From Pseudomonas sp. ACM7 (GTDB taxonomy: Bacteria; Pseudomonadota; Gammaproteobacteria; Pseudomonadales; Pseudomonadaceae), in assembly GCF_004136015.1 (NCBI RefSeq), contig NZ_CP024866.1:2963522-3027521 (forward strand): a stretch of DNA of 64,000 nt, given 5' to 3'. Of this stretch, positions 8,542-16,822 are shown piece by piece. The translations under genes and the position numbers were made by a program. Each line of letters starts with the position of its first letter. Positions within the stretch are counted from its first letter, which is position 1. The notes below the pieces were generated by a model. The model made no database searches and had not been told where the DNA came from. It worked only from the letters and a program-made list of their open reading frames with translations.

Positions 8542-9262
8542 TCATTGGGTGACAAACTTCGCACTGACATACGGCGAATAATCCGGCAGCACCGTCTCGA
8601 CCTTCCCTTGTTCCTTCAAGAACTTCGCCGTCTCGCCAATCGCCTTGGCCGTGCCGCCGTCCAGCAGCGCGGTGGTCTGTTGAGCTTTAGCATCCGGGAA
8701 CGTGGATCCGGCCAGCAACTCCGGCACATCGACGGCGTTGGCACCGGTCAGTTTGGCGATTTTCTGCACCGGTACCGAGTCAGCGGTCCAGCTGTCTTTA
8801 TGCGCGGCATAGTCGGCGAACGAGTCCAGCGTGACCTTGGCGAATTTGGCCACAACCTCTGGGTGCTTCTCGGCGTAATCCTTGCGCGCGACCAAGACTT
8901 CGATGCCGCTGCCGTTGCGTACCACGAGGGCTTCAGCGGCGTTGATCTGGGCTGAAACGATGAACGCGACAACGCGGCAGATTGCGCGAAGCAGCCGCCG
9001 CCAGCGGACTGGAGCCGAGGTTGCCAATCTGCACGTCACCGGAAGCAATGGCCGTAACCACTTCCGGGCCGCTATTGAAACGACGTCAGTCAATTTTCTG
9101 GCCTATGGTCTTCTCGTACAGTCCATCTGCCTGGGGGACTTTGCTGGGGTCGATACCGGTTTGATAACCGACCGTGAGGTTCGCCGCGTGTGCGCTCAAA
9201 GAAACTACTAGCAATACACAAACTGTAACAATTAAGCTGGATAGTGCGCGTTTGGTCGTCAT
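8542..9262 (-). pseudogene. tauA: Decayed taurine ABC transporter substrate-binding protein (tauA-like)
   Basis: The relic starts at ATG 9260-9262 with a signal peptide and the TauA opening NLTVGYQTGIDPSKV. Three lesions break it. A TGA at 9086-9088 replaces the Trp codon expected in QKIDWRRFNSG. One extra base near 8971-8978 shifts the frame in RNLP/VVAFIVSAQ. At about 8895-8902 the text jumps from RNGSGIE straight to VLVARKDYAEKHPEVV, which lacks roughly 95 residues of the usual middle but stays in frame. The C-terminus up to the stop at 8542 is intact. No tauBCD genes lie nearby. A single sequencing error cannot explain all three changes. Confidence 0.9.
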
Positions 9263-9331
9263 GGCGCTGCCTTTCGATAGGGATTGATTGCGAGTTGCGT
9301 CAAAGCTAATCGATCTAAAAAAAGCTAAAAA

Positions 9332-9351
9332 ATACCATTTAGGAATTAGCT
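9332..9351 (-). promoter_or_regulatory. Putative CysB-type operator upstream of the tauA relic
   Basis: On the minus strand this reads AGCTAATTCCTAAATGGTAT. It is the inverted match of the element at 9393-9414, with the imperfect dyad ATTCC-N5-GGTAT, resembling CysB half-sites (TTATTCC/GGAATAA) of sulfate-starvation promoters. The regulator assignment is inference. Confidence 0.5.
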
Positions 9352-9392
9352 TAGGAGCCGGTGCAGCGTCCCGGTTCAATGGGAAAGTACAG

Positions 9393-9414
9393 AGCTAAAT
9401 TCCTAAACGGTATG
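9393..9414 (+). promoter_or_regulatory. Putative CysB-type operator upstream of porin 1
   Basis: The element AGCTAAATTCCTAAACGGTA begins 219 bases before the porin ATG. A related copy lies at 11137-11158 before porin 2, at nearly the same distance from the start and followed by the same ATAATTCTTTTT block. Confidence 0.5.
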
Positions 9415-9611
9415 AAAAAGAATTGGATAATTCTTTTTGGGTTTATGGCCCGGCAAGGAATGAATTTACTGGGGATTAGACTATGGTCGTAGACACACAA
9501 AGTTACGATTGACTTGTGAGTCACGGTCTGGCGCTAATCGCGCATCTTAGGAACCCGGGCATACGACCCAGGACCAGGAACACAAGAATTAGAAACGAGA
9601 GGAGCGAAACA

Positions 9612-10964
9612 ATGAACAAGTCCACCTTGGCTCTGGCCGTGGCCGTTGGGGTTTTGGCGCAGCAGGCAGGCGCCGCGGGTTTCATCGAAGACAGCAAGGC
9701 TTCCGTTAGTTCTCGGACCATGTATTACGACGCTGATACGCGTAATACCCCGAGTGGCACTAGTCCTGCTAATGCCAAGTACAGACAGCGTGAAACCGCT
9801 GAGGGGCTAAAGTTCGATTACCTGTCTGGCTTCACCCAGGGTACCGTTGGTTTCGGTATCGATGCCCAGGCGTTGGTCGGTTTCCATCTGGATGGTGGCA
9901 AGGGTCATCACCCGACCGGTAATGACAACTCATTCTTCCCTAGTGATGGTAAGGAATCGGCCGACGAGTGGAGCCGTCTGGATGCCAACGTCAAGGCGCG
10001 TTTCTCGAAGACCGAGGCCCACTTGGGTGGCGCTCTGGCACCTAACCTGCCGATCCTGATCGCGAACGACAGCCGTCTGCTGCCGCAGACCTTTGAAGGT
10101 GGCACCATCACCTCCAAAGAAATCGACAACGTGACCTTCAACCTGGGTCAACTGGAGCACGCTTCAGGTCGTGCCTCCTCCAATGACACTGGCCTGGCAG
10201 TGGCTGGCGGTACTCAGGACAGCAACAAGTTCCGTTACGCCGGTGCTGACTGGAAGGTCACCAAAGACCTCATGCTGCAGTACTACTATGCGAACCTGGA
10301 AGACTACTACAAGCAGAACTTCCTCGGCTTGGTACACGTCTACCCAATCGCTCCGAACCAGTCGTTCAAGACCGATCTTCGTTATTTCGACAGCAGCTCC
10401 GACGGCAAGAACGGCGACGCCGGCTATCAATTCAGCAATAACAATGGCTACTTCAAGAAAAAGGGCGTGGTCGATAACAAGACCTGGAACGGCACGTTCA
10501 CCTATACCCTGGGTGGCAGCGCGTTTCTGCTCGGGCATCAGCGTGTCAGCGATGACGGCGGCTTCGTTTTCTTGAACCAAGGCAGTCTTGTCGATGGCGG
10601 TCGTCCAGAAGGTGCCGGCGGCTCCAGTTTCTACTCGTTCACCGACGCCACCGTGGGCAGCTTTATCCGTGCCGGTGAAAACACCACTTACGGTCAGTAC
10701 TCCTATGACTTCGCTTCACTGGGCGTGCCAGGTTTGAAAGCGTCGATTGGTTACTTGAATGGCCAAGACATCAAGGCTACCAACGGTACTGGTAAAGACC
10801 TGAGTGAGCACGAGACCGACGCGCGTATTGACTACGTGATTCAAACGGGTGCACTTAAAGGGTTTGGTACAACGCTGCGTCACGGTACCTACCGTGGCAA
10901 CACCAGCACTCCTGATCAAGACCAGACCCGTCTGATCTTCAACTACACCTACAGCTTCTTGTAA
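9612..10964 (+). CDS. OprD-family outer-membrane porin (copy 1)
   Basis: The 450-residue protein has a signal peptide cleaved near GAA/GFIEDSK and the OprD pattern: GFIEDSKAS...SRTMYY, FDYLSGFTQGTVGFGIDA, an L3-like segment with LPILIANDSRLLPQTFEGG and a C-terminal strand ending in F-L. OprD barrels have 18 strands and admit small specific solutes. ATG 9612 has a strong AGGAG site. It is closest in style to OprE/OprQ-type members. Its position between a taurine-uptake relic and lsfA-ssu suggests passage of sulfonates or sulfate esters, but the substrate is not shown by sequence. Confidence 0.92.
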   Translation: MNKSTLALAVAVGVLAQQAGAAGFIEDSKASVSSRTMYYDADTRNTPSGTSPANAKYRQRETAEGLKFDYLSGFTQGTVGFGIDAQALVGFHLDGGKGHHPTGNDNSFFPSDGKESADEWSRLDANVKARFSKTEAHLGGALAPNLPILIANDSRLLPQTFEGGTITSKEIDNVTFNLGQLEHASGRASSNDTGLAVAGGTQDSNKFRYAGADWKVTKDLMLQYYYANLEDYYKQNFLGLVHVYPIAPNQSFKTDLRYFDSSSDGKNGDAGYQFSNNNGYFKKKGVVDNKTWNGTFTYTLGGSAFLLGHQRVSDDGGFVFLNQGSLVDGGRPEGAGGSSFYSFTDATVGSFIRAGENTTYGQYSYDFASLGVPGLKASIGYLNGQDIKATNGTGKDLSEHETDARIDYVIQTGALKGFGTTLRHGTYRGNTSTPDQDQTRLIFNYTYSFL

Positions 10965-10980
10965 TAGCCGTCAGAAAAAG

Positions 10981-11006
10981 CCTCGCCCGCCGGCGAGGTT
11001 TTTTTT
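10981..11006 (+). terminator. Rho-independent terminator after porin 1
   Basis: Stem CCTCGCC / GGCGAGG with a 4-base loop is followed by eight T, starting 16 bases after the porin stop. Confidence 0.93.
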
Positions 11007-11318
11007 GTGCTTTTTTCAATATTCCAAATTGAGCTTATGTAGTAATTTTTTATTCTTTTTAGCTTTTAAGTCAAACGCCTAAAGTGGGTGGCTTATGAGC
11101 CGATACCTTGTGTCCCGACTCAGAGTAATAGCGCGAAGCTATATTCCTGAATGGCATGAAAAATGATGAAATAATTCTTTTTGTGTTTATTATGCGGGCC
11201 AAAATCACAGGGGGCAGGCCATCGTCGTAGTCACACGGTCTGGCACTGACCGAGCATTTCAGGATCCAGGGCATTCGACCCAGGACCTCAAGAATTAGAA
11301 ACGATAGGAGCGAAACAA
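11007..11318 (+). promoter_or_regulatory. Leader of porin 2, a diverged duplicate of the porin 1 leader
   Basis: Together with the terminator this fills the gene-free stretch between the porins. From about 11137 onward it aligns with 9393-9611: the operator-like dyad, ATAATTCTTTTTG, a purine/GC-rich middle with CGTAG and GTCTGGC, a CATTCGACCCAGGAC segment and AGAATTAGAAACGATAGGAG before the ATG. The front part (11007-11130) shows nothing recognisable. Confidence 0.65.
11137..11158 (+). promoter_or_regulatory. Putative CysB-type operator upstream of porin 2
   Basis: The copy reads AGCTATATTCCTGAATGGCA plus TG, with the dyad ATATTCC-N4-TGGCAT. It matches the porin 1 element at most positions. 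Regulator identity is inferred from the sulfur-gene context. Confidence 0.5.
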
Positions 11319-12713
11319 ATGAACAAGTCCACCTTGGCCCTGGCTGTGGCCGTAGGGGTTTTGGCGCAGCAGGCAGGCGCCGCCGGTTTCATCGAAGACA
11401 GCAAAGCTACATTGGGGCTGCGTAACTTCTACATCAATAACGATAACCGTGACAGTGCTGCTGGCACTCCTGCCAACAAGGCTGCCGGTGTTCAGAGCAA
11501 AGCTGAAGAATGGGGCCAAGGCTTCGACCTGCGCTTCATCTCCGGCTACACCCAAGGCACCGTCGGCTTCGGTATCGATGCTATCGGCCTGTTGGGCGTG
11601 CGTCTGGATTCCGGCGGTGGCACTAATGGTGCGAGCCCTGCAACTGCCACGAACTATGGTTCTTATGGCGGTACTGTTTTTCCAAGCAAGTCCAACGGCG
11701 AAGCAGTTGATAACTTCTCCAGCCTGGGCCTTACTGCTAAAGCCAAGATTTCCCAGACCGAATTGAAATTGGGCACCCTGCAGCCAAAACTGCCGGTGAT
11801 CGTGACCAACGACGGTCGTCTGCTGCCGCAAACCTTCCAGGGCGGTCAGATCACTTCGAACGAGATCAAGGACCTGACACTGGTCGGTGGTCAGATCGAG
11901 CACGTCAAGGGTCGTAACTCCAGCAACAACGAAGAGTTGTCGATCGCTGGTGCAAACGGTCGTACTGCATCCGGCCGTGACAGCAACAAGTTCATCTACG
12001 GTGGTGGCGACTACAAAATCACCAAAGACCTGACTGCTCAGTACTACTACGGCAACCTGGAAGATTTCTACAAGCAACACTTCCTGGGTCTGGTTCACAA
12101 CTGGTCGATCGGTCCTGGTGTGCTGAAGTCTGACTTGCGTTACTTCAACAGCTCTGACGATGGTGCCAACGGCCACGACTCGACTTACTACAGCTCCGGT
12201 AACTATCAGGGCTTCCGCGCTGGTCGGGGCAAAGTTGACAACAACCTTTACAGCGGCCTGTTCCTGTACTCCGTTGCCGGTCACACCTTCGGTGGTGGTT
12301 ATCAGGTCAGCAACGGCAGCAGCGATTTCCCTTGGTTGAACCAGGGTGATGGCTCGTCGGCTTACATCATTACCGACTCGCAGATTGCCAAGTTCGCCCG
12401 TGCCGGCGAACGCACCTGGCAAGCTCGCTACTCGTATGATTTCGCCAAGGTTGGCTTGCCAGGCGCCACTGCCGGCATCGTTTACCTGCGCGGTGACAAC
12501 ATCGACACCATCAGCAGCTCCAGCACCGCAGTGGCCGGTTCCGGCCGTTCCGAATGGGAACGCGATCTGACCCTGGCTTACGTAGTCCAGGAAGGCCCAC
12601 TGAAAAACCTGGGCCTCACGTGGAAAAACGCCATGTGGCGCAACGACGTCCCAGGCCAGCGCGACCAGGACGAAAACCGTCTGATCGTCAGCTACTCGAT
12701 CCCGCTGTTGTAA
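11319..12713 (+). CDS. OprD-family outer-membrane porin (copy 2)
   Basis: The 464-residue porin is a tandem paralogue of the preceding one. The first 30 residues are identical, including the whole signal peptide, then the sequences diverge strongly. Shared landmarks are YTQGTVGFGIDA, LPVIVTNDGRLLPQTFQGGQ, DLTAQYYYGNLEDFYKQHFL and the DQDENRLIVSYS...L terminal strand. The longer loop with a Ser/Gly/Thr-rich insert near residues 105-130 may change the selectivity. It is followed by its own terminator, so the two porins are probably separate transcription units under similar control. Confidence 0.93.
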   Translation: MNKSTLALAVAVGVLAQQAGAAGFIEDSKATLGLRNFYINNDNRDSAAGTPANKAAGVQSKAEEWGQGFDLRFISGYTQGTVGFGIDAIGLLGVRLDSGGGTNGASPATATNYGSYGGTVFPSKSNGEAVDNFSSLGLTAKAKISQTELKLGTLQPKLPVIVTNDGRLLPQTFQGGQITSNEIKDLTLVGGQIEHVKGRNSSNNEELSIAGANGRTASGRDSNKFIYGGGDYKITKDLTAQYYYGNLEDFYKQHFLGLVHNWSIGPGVLKSDLRYFNSSDDGANGHDSTYYSSGNYQGFRAGRGKVDNNLYSGLFLYSVAGHTFGGGYQVSNGSSDFPWLNQGDGSSAYIITDSQIAKFARAGERTWQARYSYDFAKVGLPGATAGIVYLRGDNIDTISSSSTAVAGSGRSEWERDLTLAYVVQEGPLKNLGLTWKNAMWRNDVPGQRDQDENRLIVSYSIPLL

Positions 12714-12740
12714 TAGCACTCGCGTAACTGAAGTAAAAAA

Positions 12741-12776
12741 AAGCCCCGCCCGGCATCTCGCCGGGCGGGGCTTTTG
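12741..12776 (+). terminator. Rho-independent terminator after porin 2
   Basis: A strong 14-bp stem AAGCCCCGCCCGGC / GCCGGGCGGGGCTT with loop ATCTC begins 27 bases after the stop and ends in a short T run. Confidence 0.93.
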
Positions 12777-12940
12777 CGTTTTCAAGTCAGGCTCACCCCC
12801 GTAAACCCTCCTCGAAGTTTCCCTCTTTGTGCAGCAACTCAAGGCCTTCTCGAACCTTGTGGGCGATAGTCGTACTGACCGCTGTCGAGGTCCAGTGAAC
12901 ACATTTTTAATATTCATTTAAGATCTAAACAAATCGATAT

Positions 12941-12960
12941 TTATTCTTTTTAATGAATAA
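12941..12960 (+). promoter_or_regulatory. Putative CysB-type dyad before lsfA
   Basis: TTATTC-N8-GAATAA lies 50 bases before the lsfA ATG inside a very AT-rich stretch (12900-12965). An ATATTCATTTAAGATC sequence 30 bases upstream could be a second half-site. The palindrome resembles sulfate-starvation operators bound by CysB; this is inference. Confidence 0.5.
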
Positions 12961-13009
12961 GAAATGCAGGCACAGTTGACCTCAACAAGCACTCACCAGG
13001 AGCAGCACC

Positions 13010-13648
13010 ATGAGCCTCAGACTGGGCGATATCGCCCCCGACTTTGAACAGGATTCCAGCGCCGGCACCCTCCGTTTCCACGAATGGCTGGGCGATAGCT
13101 GGGGCGTGCTGTTTTCCCATCCGGCGGACTTCACCCCGGTATGCACCACCGAGTTGGGCTTCACTGCCAAGCTCAAGGACGAGTTTGCGCAGCGCGGTGT
13201 GAAAGCCATTGCCCTGTCCGTGGACCCGGTGGACTCGCACCACAAGTGGATCGAGGACATCAACGAAACACAGAACACCCTCGTCAACTTCCCGATACTT
13301 GCCGACGCCGACCGCAAGGTGTCGGACCTTTACGACCTGATCCACCCGAACGCCAACGACACCCTGACCGTGCGTTCGCTGTTCGTGATCGACCCAAACA
13401 AAAAGGTTCGGCTGACCATCACCTACCCAGCGAGCACCGGCCGTAACTTCCACGAAATTCTGCGAGTGATCGACTCGCTGCAACTCACCGACAACTACAA
13501 GGTGGCCACCCCGGCCAACTGGCAGGACGGTGATGAAGTAGTGATCGTGCCGTCGCTCAAGGACGAAGACGAAATCAAGAAACGCTTTCCCAAGGGCTAT
13601 CGCGCGGTGAAGCCGTACCTGCGTCTGACGCCACAACCCAACAGATAA
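13010..13648 (+). CDS. lsfA: 1-Cys peroxiredoxin, sulfate-starvation induced
   Basis: LsfA reduces peroxides with a single catalytic cysteine, C45 in the motif PADFTPVCTTELG. The 212-residue length and the C-terminal dimer extension (VIVPSLKDEDEIKKRFPKGY) identify the Prx6-like 1-Cys class. The name LsfA refers to the Pseudomonas member induced when sulfate is replaced by organosulfur sources. It sits directly upstream of ssuE with its own terminator and AT-rich promoter. It probably protects the cell against peroxide from reduced flavin used by SsuD, which is an inference from function. Confidence 0.93.
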   Translation: MSLRLGDIAPDFEQDSSAGTLRFHEWLGDSWGVLFSHPADFTPVCTTELGFTAKLKDEFAQRGVKAIALSVDPVDSHHKWIEDINETQNTLVNFPILADADRKVSDLYDLIHPNANDTLTVRSLFVIDPNKKVRLTITYPASTGRNFHEILRVIDSLQLTDNYKVATPANWQDGDEVVIVPSLKDEDEIKKRFPKGYRAVKPYLRLTPQPNR

Positions 13649-13672
13649 ACCATCAATTGCGGTGTGGCTGAA

Positions 13673-13748
13673 GCCGCCTTCGCGAGCAAGCCCGCTCCCA
13701 CATTGGAATGCGGTCAACTGTGGGAGCGGGCTTGCTCGCGAAGACGGC
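13673..13748. repeat. REPIN, GGGC arm type
   Basis: Arms GCCGCCTTCGCGAGCAAGCC and GGCTTGCTCGCGAAGACGGC enclose a short loop. It lies between lsfA and its terminator, in a tandem rather than convergent junction. Confidence 0.9.
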
Positions 13749-13803
13749 CGGCCAGGCACCGCAGAATCCAGATTGAACCGTATCCACAAAGCAGGGGATA
13801 TTC

Positions 13804-13829
13804 AGGCCGTTTCTACGGCCTATTTTTTT
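13804..13829 (+). terminator. Rho-independent terminator between lsfA and ssuE
   Basis: Stem AGGCCGT / ACGGCCT with loop TTCT and a seven-T tail. It lies 155 bases after the lsfA stop, beyond the REPIN, so it separates lsfA from the ssu operon. Confidence 0.85.
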
Positions 13830-13853
13830 GTCTGGAAAAAGTCATTCCGCATA

Positions 13854-13870
13854 GTTCTTTAAAGAATAAC
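13854..13870 (+). promoter_or_regulatory. Putative CysB-type dyad before ssuE
   Basis: GTTCTTTAAAGAATAAC is an imperfect palindrome 110 bases before ssuE, inside an AT-rich stretch (13820-13910). With the REPIN and terminator it accounts for the 331-base gap between lsfA and ssuE; no small gene is seen there. Confidence 0.45.
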
Positions 13871-13979
13871 CAAATGAATAAATATGATTTATGGATATAA
13901 AAATCACCTGTTAAGGTCACTTCCATCAAAGCGAGATCGCAAACCGCGAATCGCTAACACCGTTCAAGGAATCGTCTGA

Positions 13980-14573
13980 ATGCTGGTCGTCTCACTCGGT
14001 GGCAGTCCCAGCCAACGCTCCCGTTCCGGGGTGCTGCTGGAGCGCTCCCAACGCTGGTTGCAGGAGCAAGGTGTGGAAGTGGTGAGTTACCAGGTACGGG
14101 ACTTCCCGGCCGAAGACTTGCTGCATGCGCGCTTCGACAGCCCGAAGGTGATCGACCTGCTGCAACAGATTGAAAACGCCGATGGCCTGCTGATCGCCAC
14201 GCCGATCTACAAAGCGTCGTTCTCCGGCGCATTGAAAACCGTGCTGGACCTGCTGCCCGAGCGCGCCCAGGCCCACAAGGTGGTGTTGCCAATGGCCACC
14301 GGCGGCAGCATCGCCCACATGCTGGCGGTGGATTACGCGCTCAAGCCGGTGCTGTCGGCGTTGAAAGCCCAGGAAATGCTCCACGGGATTTTCGTCGTAG
14401 ACAGCCAGATTGCTTACGGCGAAGGCAGCGTCCAGGCGCAGTTGGCACCGGAGCTGGAAGAAAGACTGAATGAATCGCTGGAGCTGTTTTTCAGCGCCAT
14501 GGCCCGACGGCCCAAGCCGATCGATCCGAACCTGTTGAATGAACGTTTGTTGAGTGCTCGCTGGAGCATTTAA
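13980..14573 (+). CDS. ssuE: NAD(P)H-dependent FMN reductase of alkanesulfonate utilisation
   Basis: SsuE reduces FMN to FMNH2 and hands it to the monooxygenase SsuD. The 197-residue flavodoxin-like protein opens with the FMN phosphate loop [18 protein letters not shown] and has the conserved [17 protein letters not shown] segment and [21 protein letters not shown]. Length and order match the SsuE family. It is the first gene of ssuEADCBF, with a 101-base gap before ssuA. Confidence 0.95.
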   Translation: MLVVSLGGSPSQRSRSGVLLERSQRWLQEQGVEVVSYQVRDFPAEDLLHARFDSPKVIDLLQQIENADGLLIATPIYKASFSGALKTVLDLLPERAQAHKVVLPMATGGSIAHMLAVDYALKPVLSALKAQEMLHGIFVVDSQIAYGEGSVQAQLAPELEERLNESLELFFSAMARRPKPIDPNLLNERLLSARWSI

Positions 14574-14674
14574 GCCAGCACTCAAGCCACACCTGAATTT
14601 GATCCACTCACCTTACTCAGCCGCTAACGGCCAAGCAGGTGCAGCCAAAACCCAACTGCAAAAAGGAGAGCGCT

Positions 14675-15640
14675 ATGCGCACTGTCATTTTGCGTCGTGG
14701 TCTGGTCGCTCTGTTTGCTGCGGCTGTGTCCTTCGGCGTTATTTCTCAAGCTCAAGCCGAGACGCTAAGAATCGGTTATCAAAAGTACGGCACCCTGGTG
14801 CTGCTCAAAGCCAAAGGCACTTTGGAAAAACGCCTCGCCGCCCAAGGTGTGGACGTGCAATGGACTGAATTCCCCGGCGGCCCGCAACTGCTCGAAGGCC
14901 TGAACGTCGGCTCCATCGACTTCGGCGTTACAGGCGAAACTCCTCCCGTATTCGCTCAAGCAGCCGGCGCCGATCTGCTCTATGTCGCCTACGAACCACC
15001 CGCGCCGCACAGCGAAGCGATCCTGGTGCCGAAGGACTCGGCGATTAAATCGGTGCAGGACCTCAAGGGCAAGAAAGTCGTCCTGAACAAAGGCTCCAAC
15101 GTTCACTATCTGCTGGTCCGCGCACTGGAAGATGCCGGCCTCAAATACACCGACATCCAGACCGTATTCCTGCCGCCGGCCGATGCCCGCGCTGCGTTCG
15201 AACGTGGCAGCGTCGATGCCTGGGTGATCTGGGACCCGTACCAGGCCGCCGCCGAACAACAGTTGCAGGCACGTACCCTGCGTGATGGCCAAGGCATCGT
15301 CGACAACCATCAGTTCTACCTCGCGACCAAGCCTTATGCGCAGAAAAATCCTGAGGTGATCAAGACCCTGGTGGAAGAAGTGCGCGCCGTCGGCGAATGG
15401 TCCAAGGCCAATCCCGAGGACGTGACTAAACAAGTCTCGCCACTGCTCGGTCTGCCGGCAGATATCACCCTGACGTCGGTGAAACGCCAAGGCTACGGCG
15501 CGTTGTTCCTCACGCCTGAAGTGGTCGCCGCGCAACAGAAAATCGCCGACAGCTTCTACCAGCTCAAGCTGATTCCAAAGCCGCTGAGCATCAAAGACGT
15601 GATCTGGACGCCTCCGGCGGCCGTTGCCAAAGCTCAGTAA
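14675..15640 (+). CDS. ssuA: Alkanesulfonate ABC transporter substrate-binding protein
   Basis: The 321-residue periplasmic protein captures aliphatic sulfonates for SsuBC. The signal peptide ends near AQA/ETLRIGYQK. Family landmarks are FPGGPQLLEGLNVGSIDFGVTGETPPVFAQAAG and VDAWVIWDPYQAAAEQQL. ATG 14675 follows AAAAGGAGAG; an in-frame start at 14639 would place 12 odd residues before the signal peptide. The protein resembles the broken tauA relic in fold only. Confidence 0.96.
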   Translation: MRTVILRRGLVALFAAAVSFGVISQAQAETLRIGYQKYGTLVLLKAKGTLEKRLAAQGVDVQWTEFPGGPQLLEGLNVGSIDFGVTGETPPVFAQAAGADLLYVAYEPPAPHSEAILVPKDSAIKSVQDLKGKKVVLNKGSNVHYLLVRALEDAGLKYTDIQTVFLPPADARAAFERGSVDAWVIWDPYQAAAEQQLQARTLRDGQGIVDNHQFYLATKPYAQKNPEVIKTLVEEVRAVGEWSKANPEDVTKQVSPLLGLPADITLTSVKRQGYGALFLTPEVVAAQQKIADSFYQLKLIPKPLSIKDVIWTPPAAVAKAQ

Positions 15641-15665
15641 TTCGAATCCCTAAGGAGACCACTCC

Positions 15666-16814
15666 ATGAGCCTCAATATCTTCTGGTTCCTGCCTACCCA
15701 CGGCGACGGCCATTACCTTGGCACCGCCGAAGGCGCTCGCGCCGTCGACCACGGTTATCTGCAACAAGTCGCGCAAGCGGCGGATCGTCTGGGCTTCGGC
15801 GGGGTGCTGATCCCTACCGGTCGCTCTTGCGAAGATTCGTGGCTGGTGGCCGCGTCGCTGATCCCGGTGACCCAGCGTTTGAAATTCCTCGTCGCCCTGC
15901 GCCCCGGGATCATTTCCCCGACGGTGGCAGCGCGTCAGGCCGCGACGCTGGATCGCCTGTCCGGCGGCCGTGCGTTGTTCAACCTGGTAACCGGCGGTGA
16001 TCCGGAAGAATTGGCCGGCGACGGTTTGTTCCTGACTCACGAAGAGCGCTATCAAGCCTCGGTGGAATTCACCCGCATCTGGCGCCGCGTGCTGGAAGGC
16101 GAAACCGTCGATTACGACGGTCAGCACATCAGCGTGAAGGGCGCCAAATTGCTCTACCCGCCGATCCAGCAACCGCGTCCGCCGCTGTACTTCGGCGGTT
16201 CTTCGGAAGCGGCGCAAGACCTCGCGGCAGAGCAGGTCGAAATGGTCCTGACCTGGGGCGAACCACCGGCCGCCGTTGCCGAGAAGATCGAACAAGTACG
16301 CGCTAAAGCCGCAAAGCTCGGTCGTACCGTTCGCTTCGGCATTCGTTTGCATGTGATCGTTCGTGAAACCAATGCCGAAGCCTGGCAAGCGGCGGATCGG
16401 TTGATCTCTCATCTGGACGACGAAACCATCTCCCGTGCCCAAGCCTCGCTGGCGCGCTTCGATTCCGTTGGTCAGCAACGCATGGCCGCGCTGCATGGCG
16501 GCAGCCGTGACAACCTGGAAGTCAGCCCCAACCTGTGGGCCGGTGTAGGTCTGGTGCGCGGCGGTGCCGGCACAGCGTTGGTGGGCGATGGTCCGACCGT
16601 GGCCGCCCGCGTGAAGGAATATGCGGACCTGGGCATCGACACGTTCATCTTCTCCGGTTACCCACACCTGGAAGAGTCGTACCGCGTCGCCGAATTACTG
16701 TTCCCGCACCTGGACATCGAACGTCCGGAATTGCCGAAAAGCGCCGGTTACGTCAGCCCGTTTGGTGAGATGGTCGCCAACGACATTCTTCCCAAAGCCG
16801 CGTCGCAGAACTGA
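15666..16814 (+). CDS. ssuD: FMNH2-dependent alkanesulfonate monooxygenase
   Basis: SsuD splits the C-S bond of alkanesulfonates using FMNH2 and O2, releasing sulfite and an aldehyde. The 382-residue bacterial-luciferase-fold protein starts [20 protein letters not shown], with the family segments [17 protein letters not shown] and [17 protein letters not shown], and the C-terminal [16 protein letters not shown]. It lies 25 bases after ssuA and 8 bases before ssuC, so cotranscription is likely. Confidence 0.97.
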   Translation: MSLNIFWFLPTHGDGHYLGTAEGARAVDHGYLQQVAQAADRLGFGGVLIPTGRSCEDSWLVAASLIPVTQRLKFLVALRPGIISPTVAARQAATLDRLSGGRALFNLVTGGDPEELAGDGLFLTHEERYQASVEFTRIWRRVLEGETVDYDGQHISVKGAKLLYPPIQQPRPPLYFGGSSEAAQDLAAEQVEMVLTWGEPPAAVAEKIEQVRAKAAKLGRTVRFGIRLHVIVRETNAEAWQAADRLISHLDDETISRAQASLARFDSVGQQRMAALHGGSRDNLEVSPNLWAGVGLVRGGAGTALVGDGPTVAARVKEYADLGIDTFIFSGYPHLEESYRVAELLFPHLDIERPELPKSAGYVSPFGEMVANDILPKAASQN

Positions 16815-16822
16815 GGCGCGCC

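Larger units (their letters stand above)
9263..9611. promoter_or_regulatory. Divergent control region of the tauA relic and porin 1 (349 bases without a gene)
   Basis: The region is AT-rich in its centre and holds two oppositely facing copies of a dyad element (9332-9351 and 9393-9414). It continues into a porin leader containing GGATAATTCTTTTTGGG and ending with AGAATTAGAAACGAGAGGAG before the ATG. The same leader elements recur before porin 2. No small gene was recognised in it. Confidence 0.65.

Noticed and set aside
8542..9093. An intact 183-residue protein at the tauA locus.
   Set aside because: Its N-terminal part is out of the tauA frame and meaningless, and only the section after the insertion matches TauA, so a pseudogene explains the data better.
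12786..12900. A possible gene remnant on the minus strand (short readable segment such as KVREGLELLHKEGNFEEGL) next to AT-rich DNA.
   Set aside because: Only about 35 codons, two frames look equally plausible, and no family is recognised; not enough to call a pseudogene.
11295..12917. A 540-codon minus-strand frame opposite porin 2.
   Set aside because: It crosses the strong terminator of porin 2 and has no recognisable domain; the porin on the plus strand is unambiguous.
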